A stretch of DNA of 64,000 bases from the NCBI RefSeq assembly GCF_003344785.1, contig NZ_QPMK01000003.1:201468-265467 (forward strand), in the 5' to 3' direction. The notes beneath the pieces are model-generated. The model saw only the letters and a program-made list of their open reading frames with translations. It was not told the DNA's origin and did not search any database. Each line of letters begins with the position of its first letter. Positions within the stretch are counted from its first letter, which is position 1. Shown in pieces: positions 56,239 through 64,000 of this stretch. The position numbers and the translations under genes were made by a program. This DNA is from Thalassococcus profundi (GTDB lineage Bacteria > Pseudomonadota > Alphaproteobacteria > Rhodobacterales > Rhodobacteraceae).

Positions 56239-57114
56239 ATGCGCTTCTCCGGTTCAATAGAAAACCGCGCAGCAAAAGAGAAGGCCATCGATTTGGCAGG
56301 CGAGAGCCGCACGGGCCTTGGCTGCATGGCGCTCACCGGCATTTATGGCGAAGTGGAGAGAAAGCAGGCAATTGGGACCCTTCACACTGCCCTCGATTAT
56401 GGGGTGACGTTGTTCGATACGGCTCCGCTCTACGGCAGCGGAGCAAACGAAGAGCTGCTTGGAGATGTGATAGGCTCTCGAGGAGGGACGACAATTGTTA
56501 CGAAATTTGGCCTGTATGCAAATGCCCAAGGCGAGCTTTTTCGCGATAGCCGCCCGGAAACGATCAGGTCGTCTGTCGAGTCTTCGCTCAAGCGCCTAAA
56601 ACGAGATCGAATTGATCTTTTGCTTCAACATCGTACTGATAGCCGGGTCCGCGTCGATGAAGTGAGGGTTTGTATCAATGACTTGATCTCTGAAGGCAAA
56701 GTTGGGGCATTTGGGTTGTCTTGTGTGACCTCGAACGATATTCTATTTTGGTCGAGAGATGGTGGATTGGACGCAGTTCAGAATGAGCTTTCACTGAATA
56801 CTGGTTCCAAGAGACGAGAGATCGCCATCGCGGAGGAGGAGAGTGCTATATATATGGCTTTTTCTCCATTGGCGCGCGGTATTTTGACTGGATCAAGAGC
56901 TTCGCAGCAGGGTGATATACGCATGTCAATGAACGGCTTTCCGGCGCTAAGGGATTCCTTTCGCCTTCAAGCAGAGAAGCATCGCGCTACTATTGACTTG
57001 GAGGGAGGTAGTCACGCCCGTCAAGCGATCGACTGGGTGCTCGCCCAGGGAAGTAATGTAGTTGCTATACCTGGATGTCGGACGCCCAACCATGTGGCCG
57101 AAATCTTTCGTTAA
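56239..57114 (+). CDS. Aldo/keto reductase, fourth gene of the radical SAM operon
   Basis: A 291-residue AKR-family TIM barrel. The catalytic tetrad is present: D60 and Y65 (LFDTAPLYGSG), K89 (IVTKFG) and H131 (LLLQHRTDS). C-terminal AIDWVLAQGS and VAIPGCRTPNHVAE provide the NADP(H)-binding signature. It starts immediately after the NTPase stop codon with no gap. AKRs are rare in defence islands; here it may reduce a product of the radical SAM or kinase steps. Physiological substrate unknown. Confidence 0.85.
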   Translation: MRFSGSIENRAAKEKAIDLAGESRTGLGCMALTGIYGEVERKQAIGTLHTALDYGVTLFDTAPLYGSGANEELLGDVIGSRGGTTIVTKFGLYANAQGELFRDSRPETIRSSVESSLKRLKRDRIDLLLQHRTDSRVRVDEVRVCINDLISEGKVGAFGLSCVTSNDILFWSRDGGLDAVQNELSLNTGSKRREIAIAEEESAIYMAFSPLARGILTGSRASQQGDIRMSMNGFPALRDSFRLQAEKHRATIDLEGGSHARQAIDWVLAQGSNVVAIPGCRTPNHVAEIFR

Positions 57115-57554
57115 CGGAAAATACTCCGCAAAGTATATCTCCCTGTTTCGCCGTTTTGCTAAAGGTCCGCTTCGGGGTGGGCCAGAACGGGCCGCGCCGA
57201 GGCGTGCATTGCCGCACGGGCAAAGGCGAGCCGTGCGTCATGGTCAAAAAGGGCTCTGAGCCGACCTGGGGCGGCGCGGAACACTGACCCCGGCGCCGTG
57301 TGTCAAAACCAATATCCTCGGCCCACAGCCGCCAGTCGCAACGCTCGGATGCTGCGCGACAGCACCAATTGAAGCGGTCATTCGTAGTTAGCAGATTTTT
57401 GCGCCAAGATGGTCTGTAGGGGGCTGAGCTGCATCCTGAACCGAGCGCTTGCGATGCACAACGTATCGAAATATTGACCTTAGTGGTCTGTTGCGGGAAA
57501 TTCTTGCTGGGTAACATCGAACGGCTATTCTCGTGTTCGCCGCCTCCCTTTCCA
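57115..57554. other. Intergenic region between the radical SAM operon and gajB
   Basis: No supported gene. It lies between convergent transcripts. Short frames here have no family similarity; the GC-rich left part differs from the flanking genes and may be a mobile-element scar. Confidence 0.4.
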
Positions 57555-59285
57555 TTACGAGCTACTTCCCCCAGCTTTGGTAAAGCCGAGCGCATTAAGT
57601 CTGGGAGCGAGCTCTCTTATGTTGTTGGATGGTACACCCAAGACAAATAGATCACGCGCCCTGGTCAGTGCAACGTATCCTATTTTGCCAACCTCTGTCG
57701 CGGTCCCACCGAGAAATTCGTCGATATGCTTACGGTTGCAGATGTATAAAACGCCCCTGATACTCTCGCCTTTCACTTTGTGAACCGTGGAAACGCGGAA
57801 ATCTGGAACATCCTCCATTCCCAAGTCTGCGGACCGCATAAGCGGCTGATTGAAGATTTTTCGTTTCGCCAGTTTTCTTTTCCAGTTGCTCCCAGCGCTC
57901 AGACCATACTCTGTCAAAAGTGTGTCGAGCAGGGCAGCTGTGCGCTCCAGAAGAGCAGGCTGCCAGTCGGTGTCCGCCACAAGAGATGCGTGAGGCAATC
58001 CGCCTGCCGCGTCCTTAACAAACGCCCACAGTGTCCTTCGAAGCAGATGAGAACTCCGTTTATCGCCGCCCCGGCGTAGGAGGTCAGAGAGTAAATCTCC
58101 ATGACCTTCATCCAGCAAGCCAAAGACACCAGCGCAGCAAAGCTTAAAAGCTTCGTCGGAGCTACCGAACTTGTCGCGCTGGATCGCGGCGCGCACGAAG
58201 TATCGCAAGACACCCTGCCCTTGTTCACCTTCACCGCCGGCCCAACCGTCAGCCCATTTCGCTGATCGACAGAGCACAGCCGCATCCGCCACCCCTATAC
58301 CTGCCCGATCCAAAAGTTCCGCAAACGACTTGAGCGCGCTGTCTTTCTCTTCCTTCTTGTACGCGAAATAATACGCACCCGACAAAGTTCCCGGTTGCTT
58401 TCGCTGAGGCTTGTCATCGCGTCCTGAGAGTTTATTCGCGATCATGACGATACTCGGGACCGATCGGAAGTTGGTCTCGAGCATTCGCCCCTCAACGTCT
58501 TCACGATCCGCGAACTTCGCGAGAATTTCACCAGTCGCACCGGAGAACTCATAGATACCTTGATTAACGTCCCCGATCAACGAGACCTGCGTTCCGGCAC
58601 CTTGTAGAGCCATAAGGATCAGCTGATGTAGCTTTCCGATGTCTTGCGCCTCATCAACAAGGATGTGCGGGTAACGGCGAGCCAGCGCGCGGCGGATTAG
58701 GGGCTGACTCTTGAGGACGCGAAGAGCCCAAAGACTCCCCAGTGTATGCGAGTAGGCACCGACCCGCGCCAGCTTCCTGATAGCTTCATTGGCAGCATTC
58801 AAATCAACGATCGTCTTCGCCGGCCCTACCTCAAATTGAGGAGGGCCTCCCTTCTCAATCTTGAGCTGCAGCGCGGACGTCGGTTGTGGCCTCTTTCCAT
58901 CCCAGACGGTGAAATTTGCGAGAAATGGCTCACTACCATGCACCAGGAACGGCGTTCTGGAGCATCCCATAACAAGGTGCCCGTGGGGGCGAATAATATT
59001 CGAAGTGATGAAGGCGTCTACCGTGGCTATCTCGACGCGGCCGATGCGGCTACCACCTGCCTCTGCTTGAAGTAAGGCATTATAATCCCGGTTGAAAGTG
59101 TCGACAGCCACATTCGAGAAAGACAAAAGGGCGACGTAGCCATGGCTATCGTCGAGGCGCTTGCGCATAGAAGCGAGCCGCCGGACCGCGGTCGCAGTCT
59201 TGCCGCTCCCCGCACAGGCACTGACGGCCATGGGTACGAGTGGCGCGTCTACGATCTCTCTCTGCTGCGGAGACAGATCGATCAT
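57555..59285 (-). CDS. gajB: Gabija protein GajB (UvrD/Rep-like helicase)
   Basis: A 576-residue superfamily 1A helicase: Walker A A-C-A-G-S-G-K-T (23-30), LLSFSNVAVDTFNRD (motif Ia), LVDEAQDIGKLHQ (motif II), GDVNQGIYEFSGA (motif III), ETNFRSVPSIV (motif IV) and VSTVHKVKGES plus YVALTRARDLFVLG (motifs V and VI). Paired with an OLD-like nuclease it is GajB of Gabija, the NTPase that activates GajA when nucleotides are depleted during phage infection. The ATG at 59285 overlaps the gajA stop (ATGA); a start at 59294 is less well placed. It is somewhat longer than the type GajB (about 494 residues). Confidence 0.85.
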   Translation of the reverse strand: MIDLSPQQREIVDAPLVPMAVSACAGSGKTATAVRRLASMRKRLDDSHGYVALLSFSNVAVDTFNRDYNALLQAEAGGSRIGRVEIATVDAFITSNIIRPHGHLVMGCSRTPFLVHGSEPFLANFTVWDGKRPQPTSALQLKIEKGGPPQFEVGPAKTIVDLNAANEAIRKLARVGAYSHTLGSLWALRVLKSQPLIRRALARRYPHILVDEAQDIGKLHQLILMALQGAGTQVSLIGDVNQGIYEFSGATGEILAKFADREDVEGRMLETNFRSVPSIVMIANKLSGRDDKPQRKQPGTLSGAYYFAYKKEEKDSALKSFAELLDRAGIGVADAAVLCRSAKWADGWAGGEGEQGQGVLRYFVRAAIQRDKFGSSDEAFKLCCAGVFGLLDEGHGDLLSDLLRRGGDKRSSHLLRRTLWAFVKDAAGGLPHASLVADTDWQPALLERTAALLDTLLTEYGLSAGSNWKRKLAKRKIFNQPLMRSADLGMEDVPDFRVSTVHKVKGESIRGVLYICNRKHIDEFLGGTATEVGKIGYVALTRARDLFVLGVPSNNIRELAPRLNALGFTKAGGSSS

Positions 59286-61021
59286 GACTTGCAAGCATGC
59301 ATTACGGCATCGCTAATGTATTTCGGAATTTCGATCTCCAGACAGTTATTTTCGATCTGTGCTGCGAGCGCCTGCGCGAATGCACCCTTTTGAATATTTG
59401 CTTTACCTTTGGATCGTTCGAACATACCCGAGAACAGCGCCATCGCTCGGTCCCTATCATCCGCCTTCGATGCGACCTCGATTTCAAGATCGGTTCCGAT
59501 CTGGGGATGCAAGTCCTTGAGGGCCAACAGCATGGGCATTCTGTTCTTTTCGTGAAGACCGAGGTCATACTCAAAAGTCTTTTGGCCGTGAAAGACTTTA
59601 ACGAACTTGTCTTCTTGACCCTTCATCAATGCCGTGTTGCTTGAGATCGTGATGGCCTCATTAGCAGATGGATAGTGAGGCTGCTTGTTGCCTTCCTCAT
59701 CTGTGATGACGGGATCTGCGTCTGTGATGATGGCAACAGGTATCTTGATCGCCGTTTCACCGAACAGTGGCATGAAGGAATCGAAGTTCAATCCTTCGAC
59801 ACTAATGAGGCTGACACCATGGTTGCGCAAATCACAGCCCATCTTCTTCGCCAATAGGTCGACCATCAAAAGCTCGGCGGTACCCTCAACAAAGATAACT
59901 CGGCGTGCGAAGAAAAATTCCGCACGAGTCACATCGAGGTAGCGCTTCAACTTCTCCTTCTTGCCCTTCCTAAAAATTATCGATCTGGGATGGAAGACAT
60001 CCACTCCTGTTTCGGTCTCTACCAAGCATTCGACGGCGTCGAGATCAGCTATGCTGGCAAAGTTTGGAGAGTGACTTGTAACAAAAACTTGGACGGGCCG
60101 CTCGCCTTCCGCGACTTTGATGTCGGACAGGTACCGCAATAGAACGGCCTGTAACTGCGGGTGAAGATGCGCTTCAGGCTCTTCAACGATTAAGCTACGG
60201 TAGGCCGATTCAGCGTTCTTCGCGAGTTCACTTAGGGCCACTGCCATGTAGATCAGGTTGTTATAGCCGAGGCCGTTGCGCTCGATTTCGAAGCTGTCGA
60301 CAAGGAGTGATAGACGCGAGGCGAGCTTGGTAAAATCAGATCCGCTCAATTCAACCGCCAGCATCTGAGCCAATTGATCGCCCAGCATGCTGTTGTGACG
60401 CATGGTTATCGCTTCTTGTGTCTCAACAATCGCCTTGAGCGCCTTAATTTCCGTGTCGAGGTGTGCGAGTTTCTTCGCGATTTGCTCTTTTCCCTCCTCA
60501 TCTGAAAGAAGATGCAATAAGCGAGACAGCTGACTTGTACGGCTCGGGCGAAGGCCAAGTTCTGCATCGCGCAGCGGCTGTAGGTAAACGCTGCGCAGGT
60601 TTTCCAACATGGTTGCCGTCATCGCGATGTCATGATGGGCACCGCACACCCTCCTCGGCCTTAACCGTCCGGATTTATCCGCGTCGCCATAAGTTACCCG
60701 AAGGTGGGCTTCTGACTTTCCCGCTTCATCAGCCTTCAATCCGTGCAAAAAGTCGGCTTCATCGTCGAGAGACAGGTTCTTGAAGACATAGTCGAAGCAA
60801 ACATCACCCGTTGCCGTGCCACCCTTAGGGAGGTGGACGTCATCGACGCTGAAGCGCGGATAGGGATCATCGGTTCCGGCGAGTAGAGACCTTAGAGCGT
60901 CAACTACGGCTGTCTTTCCGATATTGTTCGGGCCAACGATGATATTGAGCCCCGGCTCGAATTCCATCGTTGCCTGTTTAATGCGGCGAAAATTGTTGAT
61001 CGTAAGCGATGCCAGATACAT
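59282..61021 (-). CDS. gajA: Gabija protein GajA (OLD-family ATPase/TOPRIM endonuclease)
   Basis: A 579-residue protein, almost exactly the length of the type GajA. The N-terminal ABC/SMC-like ATPase has Walker A G30-P-N-N-I-G-K-T37, and LIVEEPEAHLHPQLQ with the Walker B Glu and D-loop. The C-terminal TOPRIM nuclease has VIFVEGTAELLMV (catalytic Glu), VAIITDADPV (DxD) and a final conserved Lys-rich end. Gabija GajA nicks phage DNA and is held inactive by nucleotides. The ATG at 61021 has AGGGA upstream; open frame continues to 61129 without family sequence. It is coupled to gajB. Confidence 0.88.
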   Translation of the reverse strand: MYLASLTINNFRRIKQATMEFEPGLNIIVGPNNIGKTAVVDALRSLLAGTDDPYPRFSVDDVHLPKGGTATGDVCFDYVFKNLSLDDEADFLHGLKADEAGKSEAHLRVTYGDADKSGRLRPRRVCGAHHDIAMTATMLENLRSVYLQPLRDAELGLRPSRTSQLSRLLHLLSDEEGKEQIAKKLAHLDTEIKALKAIVETQEAITMRHNSMLGDQLAQMLAVELSGSDFTKLASRLSLLVDSFEIERNGLGYNNLIYMAVALSELAKNAESAYRSLIVEEPEAHLHPQLQAVLLRYLSDIKVAEGERPVQVFVTSHSPNFASIADLDAVECLVETETGVDVFHPRSIIFRKGKKEKLKRYLDVTRAEFFFARRVIFVEGTAELLMVDLLAKKMGCDLRNHGVSLISVEGLNFDSFMPLFGETAIKIPVAIITDADPVITDEEGNKQPHYPSANEAITISSNTALMKGQEDKFVKVFHGQKTFEYDLGLHEKNRMPMLLALKDLHPQIGTDLEIEVASKADDRDRAMALFSGMFERSKGKANIQKGAFAQALAAQIENNCLEIEIPKYISDAVMHACKS

Positions 61022-61366
61022 GAGGTCCCTAATGCGGCCGCAGCATTGTGAGCTGTTGTTGACCCAACTTGCCCTAAGACCAATGTGTTGGAAAAGGTTT
61101 TTCGATGCTTTTTCTTGGCCTTCCAGCACGCCAACGGGACTTCATGGGGCTTGAAATTCTGCTTCCGCCGGCCGTGGATTTTTCAGCGCAGGCGCAGCGA
61201 ACTTCCCCTTTCCGTCCATCTTGGCGATGTGAGCGCGGGCGCAGGTACGATCCATAGACCTGTTGAACGGTGGATTGGACTCGCTCGCCTGACCAGCACA
61301 GTCTGCGGAGGTTGTGAGAAACAAGGACGGCACATGCCACCCTTTGCTTCTTGTGTCCTTGCTCGC
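61022..61366. other. Promoter side of the Gabija operon, no gene
   Basis: No gene is supported. It should contain the leftward promoter of gajA; the remainder looks non-coding. Confidence 0.4.
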
Positions 61367-61765
61367 TTACCGTACTCGCCAGCTACGCAGTGCCGCTTCT
61401 ATGCGCCCATAGGCCTGCAGCATCTCGTGGTGCGAGTGCCTTCTGTCGCAGCATTGGTGGCCGTAGGTATCCGCGCCGGTATGTCTTATCTCATAGCCGA
61501 ATGCGAGGAACGCTTTGCGTGCCGCCTGGGTTAGGGGATCCGGATGTCTCGCGGACGTCATCACCGTGATGCCTGCGATCTCACGACCGCATTGGACGTA
61601 GTGTCGGTCGACCCAGACGAGGGCCGACGGTAAGCGGTATTTCTGGACGAGCCAGAGCGTGACATCGCAGATGTCTTGCTCGAGACCGAATTGCTCAGGA
61701 TAGACACTCAGACGGCGCTGTCTCGCGATCTGAAGGGCACATCGCGGCGCGGGCTTACCCGGCAT
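61367..61765 (-). CDS. Hypothetical protein (132 aa)
   Basis: A basic, Cys/His-containing small protein (HYVQCGREIAG, YGHQCCDRRHSHHEM) of unknown family. It begins within the end of the 61755-62105 gene (11-base overlap), consistent with an operon. Length and composition are plausible for a mobile-element accessory gene of rhodobacterial plasmids, but no domain is recognised. Confidence 0.5.
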   Translation of the reverse strand: MPGKPAPRCALQIARQRRLSVYPEQFGLEQDICDVTLWLVQKYRLPSALVWVDRHYVQCGREIAGITVMTSARHPDPLTQAARKAFLAFGYEIRHTGADTYGHQCCDRRHSHHEMLQAYGRIEAALRSWRVR

Positions 61766-62105
61766 GGCAGAACCTCGCGAGCAGTTCGCTGACGCGCGCG
61801 CCGTGCCATCGTGTCATATCGGACGCCGGCAGGCTGCGCTCGTGGCTGATCCGGTCGAGCGCGGAGGGTGCTTGCTCCGACAGAATGCGACGGATGTCGC
61901 GCAGCGCCTGTTCGACGGCATCGGCATCCGGGAACCGTTCGGAGATCGCACCGTGCAGATCGCAGAGAGAGTCGAACCCGCTCCGGTCGTCGAGCGCATC
62001 CAGGAGGTCGCAGAGGCCAGCGCCGTGCCGGCGCAGGTGATCCTCTGTCCCTGCCACTGCGTTGAAGCGAGCCTGGCTGGCTTCGAGTTTAGTGGAGTTG
62101 AGCAT
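61755..62105 (-). CDS. Hypothetical protein (116 aa)
   Basis: A mainly helical, acidic protein starting MLNSTKLEASQARFNAVAGT. The ATG at 62105 is preceded by AAGGGAGAA; an open frame runs back to 62261 but its first 52 residues are low in coding character. Function unknown; probably the middle gene of a three-gene leftward set with 62368-62763. Confidence 0.55.
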   Translation of the reverse strand: MLNSTKLEASQARFNAVAGTEDHLRRHGAGLCDLLDALDDRSGFDSLCDLHGAISERFPDADAVEQALRDIRRILSEQAPSALDRISHERSLPASDMTRWHGARVSELLARFCHAG

Positions 62106-62367
62106 GATTTTCTCCCTTTCATGCATGAAGAACGGTACTGGTTGTGCCTGATTCATCGGCGTCATGGTCCGTGCGTCGCGGGGGAGAGATGGGTCGGGCT
62201 GGCTCCTTTCGGTTGGTGAATTGCGCGTGTGTCTTGTCCTGATGACGAGGACATTGGCCATTCTCCGGGAGCACGAAGGAAAAAGTGATAGGCTGGCCGA
62301 TTTTCCTTATTGAGCGGCTGCGTCACGCCGGCCGCCGCGCTGGACGCGTGACGGCCGGGGGCGAGCA

Positions 62368-62763
62368 TCAGAGGATCCGGCTGACTTCGCTTGGAGTGAT
62401 CCCCGCGCCGCGCAGCACATCATCGAGACCGTCAGCGAGCAGGCAGAGCTCGGGCACGATCGGGTCCTCGGGCTCGAGCAGGTCGAAGCATCCTTCGCTT
62501 CCCCACTCATCTTCACCGGCCTCATCCAGGAACAGGATCGCGCGCAGCTGGAGGAGCAGGCGCCGGAGACGGTGGGTGATCGACCCGGGCTGTTCCAAGC
62601 CGTCGCGGATCGCGTTGAGGAGCCGCACGCCGCGCCGGTCTGCGAGCAGAACGGCTGCATTGCCGAGCGCCTCGTCGTGATGAGAGAAAAACTCCCTCAG
62701 CGCCAGTTCGCCGGCCGACATCGAGCGGGCTTCGGTGCTGGTGTTTAGTCTCGAATGAAACAT
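62368..62763 (-). CDS. Hypothetical protein (131 aa)
   Basis: A helical protein with an acidic C-terminal half (DEAGEDEWGSEGCFD, LEPEDPIVPELCLLADGLDD). A textbook AAGGAGGT ribosome site stands five bases ahead of the ATG at 62763, so it is surely translated. Its family is not recognised; similar genes occur on rhodobacterial plasmids. It lies 262 bases upstream of the next gene in the same direction. Confidence 0.6.
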   Translation of the reverse strand: MFHSRLNTSTEARSMSAGELALREFFSHHDEALGNAAVLLADRRGVRLLNAIRDGLEQPGSITHRLRRLLLQLRAILFLDEAGEDEWGSEGCFDLLEPEDPIVPELCLLADGLDDVLRGAGITPSEVSRIL

Positions 62764-63812
62764 GGGGACCTCCTTGTGATTGTTTCGTCCGGGCTTCGTC
62801 CCGGGTCAGGAAGGAGTGGAGGTCCGCTGCGCACCTCGTCGCTGCGTCGCGCCCCGCGAACGGCGGGCCCCGAAATCAGCGAAGGGTCAGATGTTGGATC
62901 GTCAATACTGTGGGACACCTCGCTCGTTTCGTCTGTCACAAGCGAGATTGGCCGGATGCGCCGGAGGCGAAGCATTTTTCCGGGTAGTTAGAAAAAAATT
63001 TGCTTCGTTCCCGCGGCGTCTTCGCGGTCGCTCGCAGCAATGAGAATGTCTAAATTCGGGTGTAGAAATGCCGCCCCGATTAACACGGGGATGACGCCTA
63101 CGTGCACGAGGTGTTCAAGGCCAGCACCTTAGGCACGATGGTGTCAAAAGCCGAATAGCGTAGGTTTGCAGGGTCGAGCGGCTCGCCCCGCTGTGCCGTG
63201 ACCGGAAAGTAAACAAACGGCAAACACGGCACCAGAATGAGTGAGCTTGTTGACGGAAATTTCGAGAGAATCCTGAAAGTATCCGCAGGCTGCGTCCGCG
63301 AAGCGAGCGCAGCCTGTCCGATCATGACCCGCGCGGATTGTGGGGAGGGCCTGACTTCCAACCGCGGTTCGCGAAGAACGTGCTGCTGCTACAGCCGCGT
63401 GCCGCCAGATATCATCCTACGAGCCTTTTCGTGCCAAGATCCCGGCGGAAAGAACCTTCAGTTCATCAAAAAATGTGTTCAAACTTTCTCCCGTCCGCTC
63501 CGCCAGTATAGATTATAAATATATGAAATCGTTAGTTATTTTTTTCATTAAATTTCCCTCCCTCCATCTTTCCCGCCATAAAGCCTGCCGCTTTTGGCCA
63601 CTACCTGCAATGCTACGCATCTGACGCTTCGGTCGCGAGCCGATCTTCAGCAATTGCGAGCGGGTCGACACGCCGGGTCGCCAAACTTTCGAGAAAAATC
63701 GTCTGCATCCCGTCCTCATGGACGCTATAGACGCAGTTAAGCCGAGCGGACTGCAAATCGACGTAGTTGGCATCGGCGCTCGACGAGCGCTTCTCTTTCG
63801 GAGCAAACGAAT
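62764..63812. other. Decayed mobile DNA without an intact gene
   Basis: The first 100 bases hold the promoter and ribosome site of the 62763 gene. Beyond that only short frames occur (for example 63098-63361 minus), none with a recognised product. A fragment reading DDAYVHEVFKASTLGTMVSK lies near 63090-63155 on the plus strand and may be the end of a decayed gene. Confidence 0.45.
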
Positions 63813-64000
63813 GGGCCGCTCGGGGCGCAGACGTACGCACGACCCGTCGTTCAGCCAGAGACGCCCCTTTTTCTTCTGCTTTTGTGGGACCTTCAGCCCT
63901 TCACGTCGCCAGATACGTTCGACCCGCTTGTGGTTCACATGCCAGCCCGCGTTGTTGAGTGAGCAGGCCCGTCACCATGCGATATCCATAGCGCCCATAC
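63813..64000 (-). pseudogene. IS3-family transposase (OrfB) fragment, frameshifted
   Basis: Reading leftward from the window edge, YGRYGYRMVTGLL is followed, in another frame, by NNAGWHVNHKRVERIWRREG and then LKVPQKQKKKGRLWLNDGSC, the HTH_21-to-rve linker of IS3/IS407-type OrfB. The shift is caused by a four-base tandem duplication (CTCACTCA on the minus strand, near 63957-63964). Homology stops after RPERP at about 63813, so the catalytic core is replaced by unrelated sequence. It is inactive. Confidence 0.8.

Noticed and set aside
63098..63361. 87-codon minus-strand frame
   Set aside because: Composition and lack of ribosome site suggest non-coding decay.

Overview
The window is GC-rich DNA from an alphaproteobacterium, most likely a marine roseobacter (Rhodobacterales). 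Supporting signs are a DddP-type DMSP lyase, a glnB-glnA pair, a Hint-domain protein and the overall gene style. Positions 1 to about 20.2 kb are ordinary chromosome. From 20.2 kb to the right edge the DNA is accessory and probably consists of two tandem integrated elements at a tRNA-Ser gene.

Chromosomal part (1-20196): a partial alpha/beta hydrolase; dddP; a periplasmic glycerophosphodiesterase; a DUF3445 protein; a lytic transglycosylase; glnA and glnB; a DUF2314 protein; the NADHX epimerase/dehydratase; a Hint protein; tRNA-Leu(UAG); an XRE-cupin regulator; the tatD / metallo-hydrolase / AEC transporter set; the tightly packed dac-tmk-holB operon; a SPOR lipoprotein; and tRNA-Ser(UGA).

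Island 1 (about 20183-47841, 27.7 kb) is bounded by a 16-bp direct repeat copying the 3' end of tRNA-Ser, and its P4-type tyrosine integrase lies next to the right repeat. It starts with an AlpA-like regulator, a DUF927 helicase/primase-like protein, a resolvase and small regulators. Next comes a three-gene operon led by a secreted 1348-residue caspase-like protein. The core is a type III CRISPR-Cas locus: array 1, a reverse transcriptase-Cas1 fusion, array 2, cas2, cas6, an HD-less Cas10-like protein with a GGED motif, three RAMP proteins (one of the TIGR03986 type), array 3, and a convergent CorA-like membrane protein. The three arrays share the 3' half of the repeat (including the ATTGAGAC crRNA tag) but have unrelated 5' halves. 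Arrays 1 and 2 read leftward and array 3 rightward. The RT-Cas1 fusion points to spacer acquisition from RNA, and the CorA-like protein is a candidate membrane effector. No CARF-domain nuclease is visible.

Island 2 (47842 to beyond 64000) begins with a large serine recombinase. Its last codons overlap the tRNA-derived repeat, suggesting it was next to tRNA-Ser before island 1 was inserted. It carries an HTH-ImmA/IrrE peptidase plus Beta-family pair behind a perfect 16-bp inverted repeat, and an unfamiliar four-gene operon (radical SAM, DnaQ-like exonuclease, P-loop NTPase, aldo/keto reductase). It also has a Gabija system (gajA-gajB) and three small unknown genes, among decayed insertion-sequence fragments. 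Together the two islands form a dense defence region.
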